From contig NZ_JABCQI010000007.1 of the NCBI RefSeq assembly GCF_015244745.1, forward strand, positions 173,042 to 237,041: a stretch of DNA of 64,000 nucleotides, given 5' to 3'. Made by a program: the position numbers and the translations under genes. The notes under the pieces were generated by a model that searched no databases, was not told the DNA's origin, and worked only from the letters and a program-made list of their open reading frames with translations. The stretch comes from Gluconobacter cadivus (GTDB lineage Bacteria > Pseudomonadota > Alphaproteobacteria > Acetobacterales > Acetobacteraceae). Below, piece by piece: positions 1 to 7,634 of the stretch. How positions within the stretch are numbered: the stretch's first letter is position 1; each line of letters starts with the position of its first letter.

Positions 1-2
1 CC

Positions 3-452
3 GAAAGCGCACTGAACCTGCGCAGTGTCGGCGACATCATCGACGACGACACCCGGCCGGAAAAACAGCGTGGGACGCTGATGATCGTCGCGTCCTTCGT
101 GACGCTGTCGATTTCCTGCATCGGTCTGTACGGCATCGCCGTGTTCAACGTGCGCCGCCGCCTGTTCGAAATCGGCGTCCGCAAAGTGCTCGGCGCAACG
201 GCGCAACAGGTCACGCGGCTTTTAGTGCTGCAATTCCTGCGCCCCGTCCTGATCGCAAACCTCATCGCCTGGCCGGTCGCCTGGTGGGTGATGCGGGGCT
301 GGCTGTCCGGGTTCGACCGGCGCATCAGCCTCTCCCCGCTCTATTTCGCCCTGACCGCGCTGATCGTGCTGACGCTCGCCACACTCACCACCCTGCTCCA
401 GATCCGCCGCGGCGCCCGCAGCGCGCCCGCCATCGCTCTCAGCTCCCAGTAA
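3..452 (+). CDS. FtsX/MacB-type ABC transporter permease, C-terminal part
   Basis: The frame is open from the left edge, so only about the last 149 residues of a longer protein are visible. It holds the end of a second FtsX-like domain: a periplasmic tail, a helix containing CIGLYGIAVF, the cytoplasmic R-R-x-x-E-I-G-x-R-K-V-L-G coupling segment typical of FtsX/MacB permeases, and two more hydrophobic helices. The C-terminus closely matches that of the permease at 1907-4336 (both have LIAWPVAW and W-L-S-x-F-D), so the two are paralogues. It ends 31 bp before the TolC-like gene and is probably in the same operon. The ATPase and adaptor partners would lie upstream, outside the window. Substrate unknown. 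Confidence 0.85.
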   Translation, partial: ESALNLRSVGDIIDDDTRPEKQRGTLMIVASFVTLSISCIGLYGIAVFNVRRRLFEIGVRKVLGATAQQVTRLLVLQFLRPVLIANLIAWPVAWWVMRGWLSGFDRRISLSPLYFALTALIVLTLATLTTLLQIRRGARSAPAIALSSQ

Positions 453-483
453 GCCCCGCGCTTCTTCCGGACCCGATACGCCC

Positions 484-1896
484 ATGACTTACCGTAAAGC
501 CCTCATCCTCACCCTGCTGGCCTCGGTCCCCGCTCTTCTGCCCGCTCCGGCGGACGCCCTGACACTTCAGGAGGCGCTGGCACTTGCCTATCGCAGCAAT
601 CCAACGTTGCGGGGGGAACAGGCCAACCAGCGCGCCGTCACCGAAAACTCCGCACAAGCCCGGTCCGGCTGGCGACCGACCGTTCAGGTTAACATGGACG
701 CCTCCTATCAGCAGGGACCCTATACCAGCGCCTTCGCCCTGGGGTCCTATACGTCCAACTCCGCTGAAGGGTATGTCTCGGCCAAACAGACGCTCTATTC
801 GTTCGGTCACGTCGCCAATCAGGTGCGCGCGGCGGATGCGCGCTCGCGAGCGGAGCTGCACCAGTTGCGACTGACCGAGGCGCAGGTCTTCACCGGTGTG
901 GTAACGGCCTATATGAACGTGTTGCGAGACCGGAACATTCTCGACGTGCGGCGGGCCGATCTGGACATGCTCACCCGTCAGGTACAGCTCACAACCTCCC
1001 GCTACACCCTCGGCGGGCAGCCCTCCGAGCAGGTGACGCGCACAGATGTCGAACAGGCGGAAACGCGACGTCGTTCAGCGGAAGTCGCCGTCACACAGGC
1101 TCAGGCCACGCTCGCGGCCTCGGTTGCGCAGTTCCGCGCGGTCATCGGGACGGAGCCGGACACACTGACGATGCCGAACGGCCTGCCCGGCCTACCCGCG
1201 ACACTGGATCAGGCGCTGAGAACCGCACTGGCGCTCAATCCGCAGCTGATCCAGATGCAGGAAACCAAGAAAGCCACCGCCGCCGATATCGACACCGCAC
1301 GCTCGCAATGGGGCCCTCAGATTCAGGTGCAAGGCACGTTCGGAACGATCGGCCCGGCCTCCCCGTTCCACGGCGACCAGTATGGCGAGCAGGTAACGGG
1401 CCTCGTCCAGCTCGTGCAGCCGATCTATAATGGCGATCTGTATAATTCGCAGATCCGTCAGGCCCGCAACAAGGACGAACAGGCCCGCGAGAGCGTCGAA
1501 CTCGCCCGGCGCACCGCCTTGCAGGACGTGGCGACCAATTGGCACGCGGTCGAAAACGGGCTGCAAGCCATCCGCGCCGGGACGACGGAAGTCCGCTCCG
1601 GCGAGACTTCCCTCAAAGGCTATCAGATCGAATATGGCTACGGCCTACGCAGCACGACCGACGTGCTCTATGCCGATCAGAATCTGCGTTCGGCACAGGT
1701 GGAACTCGCCGGAAGCCGCCATGACACCATCGTCGCCGAAGCCACCCTCCTCGCCTCGATGGGCCGTCTGCAGGCCGAAGACCTGTTGCCCAACCTTCCG
1801 CATTATGACGCCGCAGCGAAGCTCCAGCGCGCCCGCACGCGCGGCTGGGAGCCCCTTCAGGCGCCGATCTCCGCCATCGACAAAGCCGGCTGGTAA
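484..1896 (+). CDS. TolC-family outer membrane efflux channel
   Basis: This 470-residue protein has an N-terminal signal peptide ending near the ALA of PADALTL, then two repeated halves with the TolC signature L-x-x-A-L-x-x-A-x-x-x-N-P-x-L (LTLQEALALAYRSNPTL near residue 27, and LDQALRTALALNPQL near residue 240). Long helical stretches rich in Q, A and R follow. Length matches type I and tripartite efflux channels. It lies between two FtsX-like permease genes, so it likely forms the outer-membrane exit duct of that ABC exporter. The start ATG lies 31 bp after the upstream stop. Export substrate cannot be told from sequence. Confidence 0.9.
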   Translation: MTYRKALILTLLASVPALLPAPADALTLQEALALAYRSNPTLRGEQANQRAVTENSAQARSGWRPTVQVNMDASYQQGPYTSAFALGSYTSNSAEGYVSAKQTLYSFGHVANQVRAADARSRAELHQLRLTEAQVFTGVVTAYMNVLRDRNILDVRRADLDMLTRQVQLTTSRYTLGGQPSEQVTRTDVEQAETRRRSAEVAVTQAQATLAASVAQFRAVIGTEPDTLTMPNGLPGLPATLDQALRTALALNPQLIQMQETKKATAADIDTARSQWGPQIQVQGTFGTIGPASPFHGDQYGEQVTGLVQLVQPIYNGDLYNSQIRQARNKDEQARESVELARRTALQDVATNWHAVENGLQAIRAGTTEVRSGETSLKGYQIEYGYGLRSTTDVLYADQNLRSAQVELAGSRHDTIVAEATLLASMGRLQAEDLLPNLPHYDAAAKLQRARTRGWEPLQAPISAIDKAGW

Positions 1897-1906
1897 GGAA
1901 AAAACG

Positions 1907-4336
1907 ATGTTCGCAGAGACCTTCAGAGCAACCTGGCGCACCCTTACCGCCCAGAAACGCTATACGCTTCTCAATCTGGCGGGTCTGGCGCTCGGCATCG
2001 CCGTTTTCCTCACGATGGCGCTGATCGTGCGGTACGAAACCAGTTATGATTCCAGCGTTCCCAACGTCTCGCATCTCTATGCCGTGGACGAAGCCTTCCG
2101 CCCGGCCGGACACGCACCGGCCGACAGCGATTTCATCAGCTTCGTGCCTTTCCCGTTCCTGAAGCAGGACTTCCCGGAAATCAGCGCCGTCATCCGGATC
2201 ATGCAGGAAACGCTCGTGGTGCGGGGCGGGGCACTCCTCGCGCAGGAAAAGGTGACGATGACGGACCCGGAGTTCTTTTCCGTCTTCGCACTGCCCCTTC
2301 TCGCCGGAGACCGCGCCACCGCACTGGATGGCCCTGGGAAGGTCGTGATTTCAGCCGATATGGCGCGAAAATACTTTGGAACCGAACAGGCGCTGGGCAA
2401 GCGGCTGCGCATCGATAATGGCCAGACGGACGCGATCGTAACCGGTATTCTCGCCCCCCAGCCACCGAACCAGACGATGAAATTCGATCTGATCGAAGTT
2501 ATTCCGACGAACTGGCTCTCCCGCTACGCCTTCACGAACTGGGGTTCGCTCTGGGGCACGATCTGGCTCCGTATCGATGACCCGCGCGCCCTCCTGCGCA
2601 TCCGCGCCGGTCTCGCGCACTATCCCTACACCCATCCCGGAAACTGGACGAAGGCTCTACTTGAGGAAATGTTCGGGACCGGCGGACTGAACCTGCTGCC
2701 GCTGAAAGATTTTCATTTTCATGCGGCGGCCATCGGGGAAGGCGGCAACAGCCAGGCTCTCATCCGCATTCTGGGTCTGATTGGACTGGCTGGTCTGGCC
2801 ACAGCCATTATCAACTATGTCAATCTGGCCACGGCACGCTCGGCCTTGCGTGCGCGTGAAGTGGCGGTGCGCAAGGTTCTAGGCGCGACACGTCCGCGCC
2901 TGATCGCGCAGTTCATGAGCGAAGCCTATCTAATGGTCATGATCGCTGCCGCTCTGGGCACGGCTCTGACGGAGCTCGCCCTGCACTGGGTCAATCTGTG
3001 GGGCGGCTGGAGCTTGTCGATGGACTGGGGATTTGTCCTGTCGGTTGATGGGCTGGTCGTGCTGGGTGCCGGAACACTGGCAGGCTTCTATCCCGCTCTG
3101 GTCATTTCTGGCTTTCGTCCGGCTGCGGTTCTCGCCGCCAGCAAAACCCCCGCGGGCGGGCGGATCGAGAGCGGACTGCGCTCCCTTCTGGTCGTGCTGC
3201 AGTTCAGCTTCGCCATGACACTCGCAATCTGCAGCCTCGTCATGAGTCTTCAGGCGCGTCATGTCCGGACACTGGATCGTGGCATGACGCAGGACGGGCT
3301 GATCGTCATCCCTGCGCTCGATGATTCCTCCCTCCTCAATCGCCAGCGCGACATCATGGCGCGTCTGGCCCAGGTGCCGGGTGTGCGGATCGCAACGCGG
3401 TCAGACATTTATCCCTATAACGCCGTCAACAACGAAGACTGGCTACGCGTTGGCCATCCCGAAAAGCACTCGATGAACTGGGGACGCGCAACCGAAGGGT
3501 ATTTCGACGCGATCGGCGCGCATCTTCTCGCGGGGCGGTTTTTCGATCCCCATCATGGGCAGGATTATCCCGCCAACCCGTTCACCGCCGGCAACGGCAC
3601 CAGCGTCATCCTGACGCGCCTCGCCGCCGAACGCTTCGGGTTTGCGTCTCCGCAGACTGCCATCGGAAAAGATATTCAGGAATCAGGCGCGCCTCAGACC
3701 TATCATGTCATCGGCGTCATCGACGATATCCGGATCCATTCGGCAAATGCCCCCATGAAACCGCTGCTGTTCACAGGGGCCTCTGGCTCGTTCCCCTATA
3801 TCGGCGGCCTGATCCGCTATAACGGCGCGTCCGCGCAGATCGAAATGGAGCGCCTTGCAAAAGCCTGGGCCGAAATCGCACCGGACGTGGCTTTCTCTGC
3901 CCGGACAGCGTCAGACATTTTCGCCGAGGACTATCGTGCAGATGAAAGCCACGGCGCACTCTTCGGTATCGGCTCGACGATCGCTATCGCAATTGCCTGT
4001 CTGGGCCTTTACGGCCTCTCGGCGTTCAATGTCTCAAGACGACGTCAGGAAATCGGCATCCGCAAGGTCCTCGGTGCAGGAACGCGGGACGTGTTGTGGC
4101 TTCTCCTCACACAGTTTCTCCGTCCGGTCGCTTTCGCCAGCCTGATCGCATGGCCCGTCGCCTGGGGCCTCATGCGGATCTGGCTGTCCACATTCGATGA
4201 CCGGATCAGTCTGACGCCCCTGCCCTTCCTCGCCGTTACGGCCGCGGCCATCTTCATCGCCGTCCTGACGATCATCACCCAGACCCGGCGCATCGCAACC
4301 CTGCCCCCCGCCACTGCCCTGCGCCAAAACGGATAA
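1907..4336 (+). CDS. FtsX/MacB-type ABC transporter permease (duplicated)
   Basis: Full-length 809-residue permease. The frame is open far upstream, but the ATG at 1907 is chosen because it follows the TolC stop by 10 bp with an AAGGA ribosome site, and gives an N-terminal helix (YTLLNLAGLALGIAVFL) normal for this family. Two copies of the MacB periplasmic domain plus FtsX domain are visible: the first FtsX domain contains AREVAVRKVLGATR near residue 315, the second contains RRQEIGIRKVLGAG near residue 715. Such duplicated permeases act with an ATPase, a periplasmic adaptor and TolC to export lipids, peptides or drugs. It is paralogous to the partial gene at the window start. Confidence 0.88.
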   Translation: MFAETFRATWRTLTAQKRYTLLNLAGLALGIAVFLTMALIVRYETSYDSSVPNVSHLYAVDEAFRPAGHAPADSDFISFVPFPFLKQDFPEISAVIRIMQETLVVRGGALLAQEKVTMTDPEFFSVFALPLLAGDRATALDGPGKVVISADMARKYFGTEQALGKRLRIDNGQTDAIVTGILAPQPPNQTMKFDLIEVIPTNWLSRYAFTNWGSLWGTIWLRIDDPRALLRIRAGLAHYPYTHPGNWTKALLEEMFGTGGLNLLPLKDFHFHAAAIGEGGNSQALIRILGLIGLAGLATAIINYVNLATARSALRAREVAVRKVLGATRPRLIAQFMSEAYLMVMIAAALGTALTELALHWVNLWGGWSLSMDWGFVLSVDGLVVLGAGTLAGFYPALVISGFRPAAVLAASKTPAGGRIESGLRSLLVVLQFSFAMTLAICSLVMSLQARHVRTLDRGMTQDGLIVIPALDDSSLLNRQRDIMARLAQVPGVRIATRSDIYPYNAVNNEDWLRVGHPEKHSMNWGRATEGYFDAIGAHLLAGRFFDPHHGQDYPANPFTAGNGTSVILTRLAAERFGFASPQTAIGKDIQESGAPQTYHVIGVIDDIRIHSANAPMKPLLFTGASGSFPYIGGLIRYNGASAQIEMERLAKAWAEIAPDVAFSARTASDIFAEDYRADESHGALFGIGSTIAIAIACLGLYGLSAFNVSRRRQEIGIRKVLGAGTRDVLWLLLTQFLRPVAFASLIAWPVAWGLMRIWLSTFDDRISLTPLPFLAVTAAAIFIAVLTIITQTRRIATLPPATALRQNG

Positions 4337-4373
4337 CAGGCCGCACAGACAGCTCCCTCACGAAACCCAACCA

Positions 4374-4386
4374 TGAATTAAATTCA
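4374..4386. promoter_or_regulatory. MetR-type operator, perfect match
   Basis: TGAATTAAATTCA fits the MetR consensus TGAA-N5-TTCA exactly and sits in an even longer dyad (ATGAATT-A-AATTCAT, 4373-4387). It lies about 175 bp upstream of mesX. The LysR-family gene at 6657-7568 is the obvious candidate to bind it. Confidence 0.7.
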
Positions 4387-4394
4387 TAGAACAA

Positions 4395-4407
4395 TGAAAT
4401 AAAATCA
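4395..4407. promoter_or_regulatory. Second, degenerate MetR-type site
   Basis: TGAAATAAAATCA keeps the left half-site TGAA but has ATCA instead of TTCA on the right. It starts exactly 21 bp after the perfect site, i.e. two helical turns, so both would face the same side of the DNA. Such a strong/weak site pair is usual for LysR-type activators. Confidence 0.5.
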
Positions 4408-4561
4408 TTTTTGCTCACTGAACCTCTCGGGCATAACAGCATCCAACGCGTCTCAACATAACCGGCCTGAAAACTGCCGATTGGAAGCTGCACACACGTA
4501 AAATTCTCTACAGATCCCATCATGATCTGGAGAATTTCTGCCCGAGCAAGGTGAAACAGGA

Positions 4562-5545
4562 ATGTCTGCCGAATTTACGTTCTCTATCAAAAAAACCCGG
4601 TTTGACGAAGACTATACGCCTTCGGACGACACACGCCTGACAACCAATTTCGCCAATCTGGCCAGAGGTGAACACCGGCGGGAAAACCTGCAGAGAGTTC
4701 TGCAGATGATCGATAACCGCTTCAATTCCCTCGCGCATTGGGACAACCCCAAGGCAGATCGCTATTCCATTGAGCTTGAAATCATTTCCATCGAAATGAA
4801 CATCAATGCTGATGCAAAGCGTGACGTCTTTCCGCTCATTGAAATTCTCAACACGACCATTGTCGACAAGGTTAAAAACGAGCGGATCCCGGGCCTCTCG
4901 GGAAACAGTTTTTCGTCCTATGTTCGCGATTATGATTTCAGCGTCCTGCTTCTGAAACACAATCAGGGCCGTTCAGAGTTTCAGGTTCCCGATCAGTACG
5001 GCGATCTGCATGGCAATCTGTTCAAGGCGGCGATCCATTCGGCTGACTACAAAGCCCTGTTTGGCAAGGCACCCGTCATCTGCCTGAGCGTTTCCAGCAA
5101 CAGAACCTATCACCGAACCGAAAACCAGCACCCGGTTCTGGGGACCGAATACGAACAGCGCGAATTTTCCCTGACCGATCAGTATTTCGGGAAAATGGGC
5201 ATGAAAGTCCGGTATTTCATGCCCGCTTTTGCCACCGCGCCGCTGGCATTCTATTTCATCGGCGATCTTCTGTCAGACTATTCCGATCTGGAACTGATCA
5301 GCACGATCAGCACGATGGAATCCTTCCAGAAAATCTACCGGCCGGAAATCTACAATGCCAATTCCCCGGCATCCGACTGCTATCAGCCCACCCTGAAGCA
5401 TCAGGATTATTCGCTGACCCGCATCGTTTACGATCGTGAGGAGCGCAGCAGGCTGGCCGTTGAACAGGGCGTGTTCACGGAAGAACGTTTCATCAAGCCG
5501 TATCAGGACATTCTGGGACAGTGGTCTGCCCAGTTTCCCGCCTGA
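4562..5545 (+). CDS. mesX: MesX, DUF1852 partner of methionine synthase
   Basis: A 327-residue soluble protein of the DUF1852 family, recognised from its whole-length pattern and its place next to a short MetE-like methionine synthase. Work on folate-independent methionine synthases (MesA to MesD families) showed that MesD needs oxygen and this DUF1852 protein, named MesX. No signal peptide or membrane helix is visible, so it should act in the cytoplasm. The start ATG has AGG immediately upstream (ACAGGA overlapping it), and mesD follows 30 bp downstream in the same direction. A MetR-like operator lies upstream. Its biochemical role is not settled; a part in supplying the methyl donor is an inference. 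Confidence 0.88.
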   Translation: MSAEFTFSIKKTRFDEDYTPSDDTRLTTNFANLARGEHRRENLQRVLQMIDNRFNSLAHWDNPKADRYSIELEIISIEMNINADAKRDVFPLIEILNTTIVDKVKNERIPGLSGNSFSSYVRDYDFSVLLLKHNQGRSEFQVPDQYGDLHGNLFKAAIHSADYKALFGKAPVICLSVSSNRTYHRTENQHPVLGTEYEQREFSLTDQYFGKMGMKVRYFMPAFATAPLAFYFIGDLLSDYSDLELISTISTMESFQKIYRPEIYNANSPASDCYQPTLKHQDYSLTRIVYDREERSRLAVEQGVFTEERFIKPYQDILGQWSAQFPA

Positions 5546-5575
5546 TCCATCAAAGACACCAAGGCCGCAATCATC

Positions 5576-6604
5576 ATGAAAACACTTCTCCCGACCTCGA
5601 CCGCTGGCAGCCTGCCGAAACCTTCATGGCTCGCAAAGCCGGAAACCCTCTGGTCCCCCTGGAAACTTCAGGGTGAAGAACTGGTCGAAGGCAAGCAGGA
5701 TGCCCTGCGCCTGACGCTGGATAACCAGAACCGTGCCGGCATTGATATCGTCAGTGACGGCGAACAGACACGCCAGCATTTCGTCACGACGTTCATCGAA
5801 CATCTGAGCGGCGTCGATTTCGAGAACCGCCAGACGGTCAAGATCCGCAACCGTTACGACGCAAGCGTGCCGTCCGTCGTGGGCGCCGTGTCGCGCGAAA
5901 AGCCCGTCTTCGTCGAAGACGCCAAGTTCCTGCGCAAGCTCACGGACAAGCCGATCAAGTGGGCTCTCCCCGGCCCCATGACCATGATCGATACGCTGCA
6001 TGACGCCCATTACAAGAGCCGTGAAAAGCTGGCTTGGGAGTTCGCCCGCATCCTGAACCAGGAAGCCCGTGAACTTGAAGCGGCTGGCGTGGACATCATC
6101 CAGTTCGATGAACCTGCCTTCAACGTTTTCTTCGACGAAGTGAATGACTGGGGCATCGCCACGCTGGAAAAGGCCATTGAAGGCCTGAAATGCGAAACCG
6201 CCGTCCATATCTGCTACGGATACGGCATCAAGGCGAATATCGACTGGAAGAACACTCTGGGCTCGGAGTGGAGACAGTACGAGGAGATTTTCCCCAAGCT
6301 GCAGCGGTCGAACATCGATCTGATCTCGCTGGAATGCCAGAATTCGCGTGTTCCGATGGATCTCATCGAACTTATCCGCGGCAAGAAGGTGATGGTCGGC
6401 GCCATCGACGTAGCCACCAGCACCGTTGAAACACCAGAAGACGTCGCCAACACGCTGCGAAAGGCCCTTCAGTTCGTCGATGCGGACAAGCTGTATCCGT
6501 CGACCAACTGCGGAATGACCCCGCTGTCCCGCCAGGTCGCAACGGGAAAGCTAAACGCCCTGAGCGCAGGTGCTGCAATCGTTCGGAAAGAACTTCTGGG
6601 CTGA
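5576..6604 (+). CDS. mesD: MesD, short folate-independent methionine synthase
   Basis: 342 residues, corresponding only to the catalytic C-terminal barrel of the cobalamin-independent synthase MetE, without the N-terminal folate-binding half. It makes methionine by methylating homocysteine. Zinc-site elements are visible: H-I-C-Y-G near residue 214, an S-L-E-C-Q segment near residue 255 and T-N-C-G-M near residue 310. The N-terminus LLPTSTAGSLPKP is typical of the MesD group, and pairing with mesX supports the MesD assignment over a generic MetE fragment. A hairpin terminator follows the stop codon at 6615-6646. Confidence 0.9.
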   Translation: MKTLLPTSTAGSLPKPSWLAKPETLWSPWKLQGEELVEGKQDALRLTLDNQNRAGIDIVSDGEQTRQHFVTTFIEHLSGVDFENRQTVKIRNRYDASVPSVVGAVSREKPVFVEDAKFLRKLTDKPIKWALPGPMTMIDTLHDAHYKSREKLAWEFARILNQEARELEAAGVDIIQFDEPAFNVFFDEVNDWGIATLEKAIEGLKCETAVHICYGYGIKANIDWKNTLGSEWRQYEEIFPKLQRSNIDLISLECQNSRVPMDLIELIRGKKVMVGAIDVATSTVETPEDVANTLRKALQFVDADKLYPSTNCGMTPLSRQVATGKLNALSAGAAIVRKELLG

Positions 6605-6614
6605 CCTGTCTGAC

Positions 6615-6646
6615 GGAGTGGAGGTCGGCATAGCGGCCTCCACTCC
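6615..6646. terminator. Hairpin between convergent mesD and lysR genes
   Basis: GGAGTGGAGG (6615-6624) pairs perfectly with CCTCCACTCC (6637-6646) across a 12-nt loop, followed by CTGTTTTA on the plus strand. Placed between two convergent stop codons, it probably terminates mesD transcription. Confidence 0.65.
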
Positions 6647-6656
6647 ACGTCCTGTT

Positions 6657-7568
6657 TTACGGGATCAGAACGTCCTGATCCCCGGGACTGGCCGCAAATT
6701 TTATGAAATTGGTGAGATACTGGACGTCCTCGTCCGTTTCGCGCCGTCCCAGAAAAATCTGCTTTGCAATGCCATGTTTGCCAATCCTGATGGCATGCAG
6801 ATCAAAGCGTGTGGCGTATTCCTCCACCAGCCATCGGGGAAGAACGGCCACGCCCCGGCCATGCGCCACCATCACCAGCATGATATCCGTCGTTTCGATC
6901 TGCTTCTGCTGACGCGGCGCAATCCCGGCGGGCTGTAGAAACTGCGTGTAAATATCCAGTCGTTCCGTCGGCACCGGGTAAGTGATGAGGATCTCATCCG
7001 CCAGTTGCTCAGGTGTGACGGATTGAACATCGCGCAATCTGTGGCCGCTTCCGACAACAAGAACGAGTTCATAGTCAAAGACGGGGGTGAACTTCAGTTC
7101 CGGCTTGTAGAGCGGATCCGGCGTTACGAGAATATCAATCTCGTTGCCCAACAGCGCCCCAATCCCCCCGAACTGGAATTTCTGTCTGACGTCCACATCG
7201 ACTTGCGGCCAGCGTTCCAGATACGGCGAGACAACGTTGAGCAGCCATTGATAACACGGATGGCATTCCATCCCGATCCTCAGCGTACCGCGCTCTCCAT
7301 TGGCAAACTGCTCCAGCCGCTCTTCAGCCAGAGAAAACTGTGGCAGGAGCCGGTTCGCAAGCGAAAGCAGCCACTGCCCGGCCTGCGTCAGAACCAGCGA
7401 CCGCCCCTCGCGGCGCCAGATCTTCACGCCAAGCTGGATTTCGATCTTGCGGACCGCATGGCTCAGAGCAGGCTGCGTCAGGTTCAGTCGCGCCGCAGCC
7501 GCCGTCAGCGATCCCTCCCGGGCGACTTCCTGAATAATGGTCAGATGATTGCGTTCGAGAATGGCCAT
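6657..7568 (-). CDS. LysR-family regulator, MetR-like
   Basis: 303 residues: an N-terminal winged helix (residues about 5-62, with GSLTAAAARLNLTQPALSHA as recognition region) and a LysR substrate-binding domain. The motif LTQPALSHAVRKIE and length match MetR, which senses homocysteine and activates met genes. It converges on mesXD, and a TGAA-N5-TTCA operator is present upstream of mesX, so regulation of that operon is the best inference. Its own promoter (7569-7610) contains a half-conserved copy of the same operator, suggesting autoregulation. Confidence 0.8.
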   Translation of the reverse strand: MAILERNHLTIIQEVAREGSLTAAAARLNLTQPALSHAVRKIEIQLGVKIWRREGRSLVLTQAGQWLLSLANRLLPQFSLAEERLEQFANGERGTLRIGMECHPCYQWLLNVVSPYLERWPQVDVDVRQKFQFGGIGALLGNEIDILVTPDPLYKPELKFTPVFDYELVLVVGSGHRLRDVQSVTPEQLADEILITYPVPTERLDIYTQFLQPAGIAPRQQKQIETTDIMLVMVAHGRGVAVLPRWLVEEYATRFDLHAIRIGKHGIAKQIFLGRRETDEDVQYLTNFIKFAASPGDQDVLIP

Positions 7569-7570
7569 AC

Positions 7571-7608
7571 CCTGTCAGTCATATGCACAAAATTCATATG
7601 CCGACAGG
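7571..7608. promoter_or_regulatory. Dyad region upstream of the MetR-like gene
   Basis: CCTGTC (7571-7576) and GACAGG (7603-7608) form an inverted repeat enclosing two CATATG copies (7580-7585, 7595-7600). Inside, TGCACAAAATTCA (7584-7596) matches one half of TGAA-N5-TTCA. This is a likely autoregulatory LysR-type site just before the start codon at 7568. Confidence 0.45.
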
Positions 7609-7634
7609 GAAATGTTCTTCCTGAAGCCCTGCGC

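Noticed and set aside
1430..1906. Open frame upstream of the second permease making a 968-residue protein
   Set aside because: It overlaps the tolC gene in another frame; the ATG at 1907 has a good ribosome site and a normal family N-terminus.
4337..4561. Possible SAM-type riboswitch before mesX
   Set aside because: No SAM-I or SAM-II core elements seen; the MetR-type operator explains regulation better.
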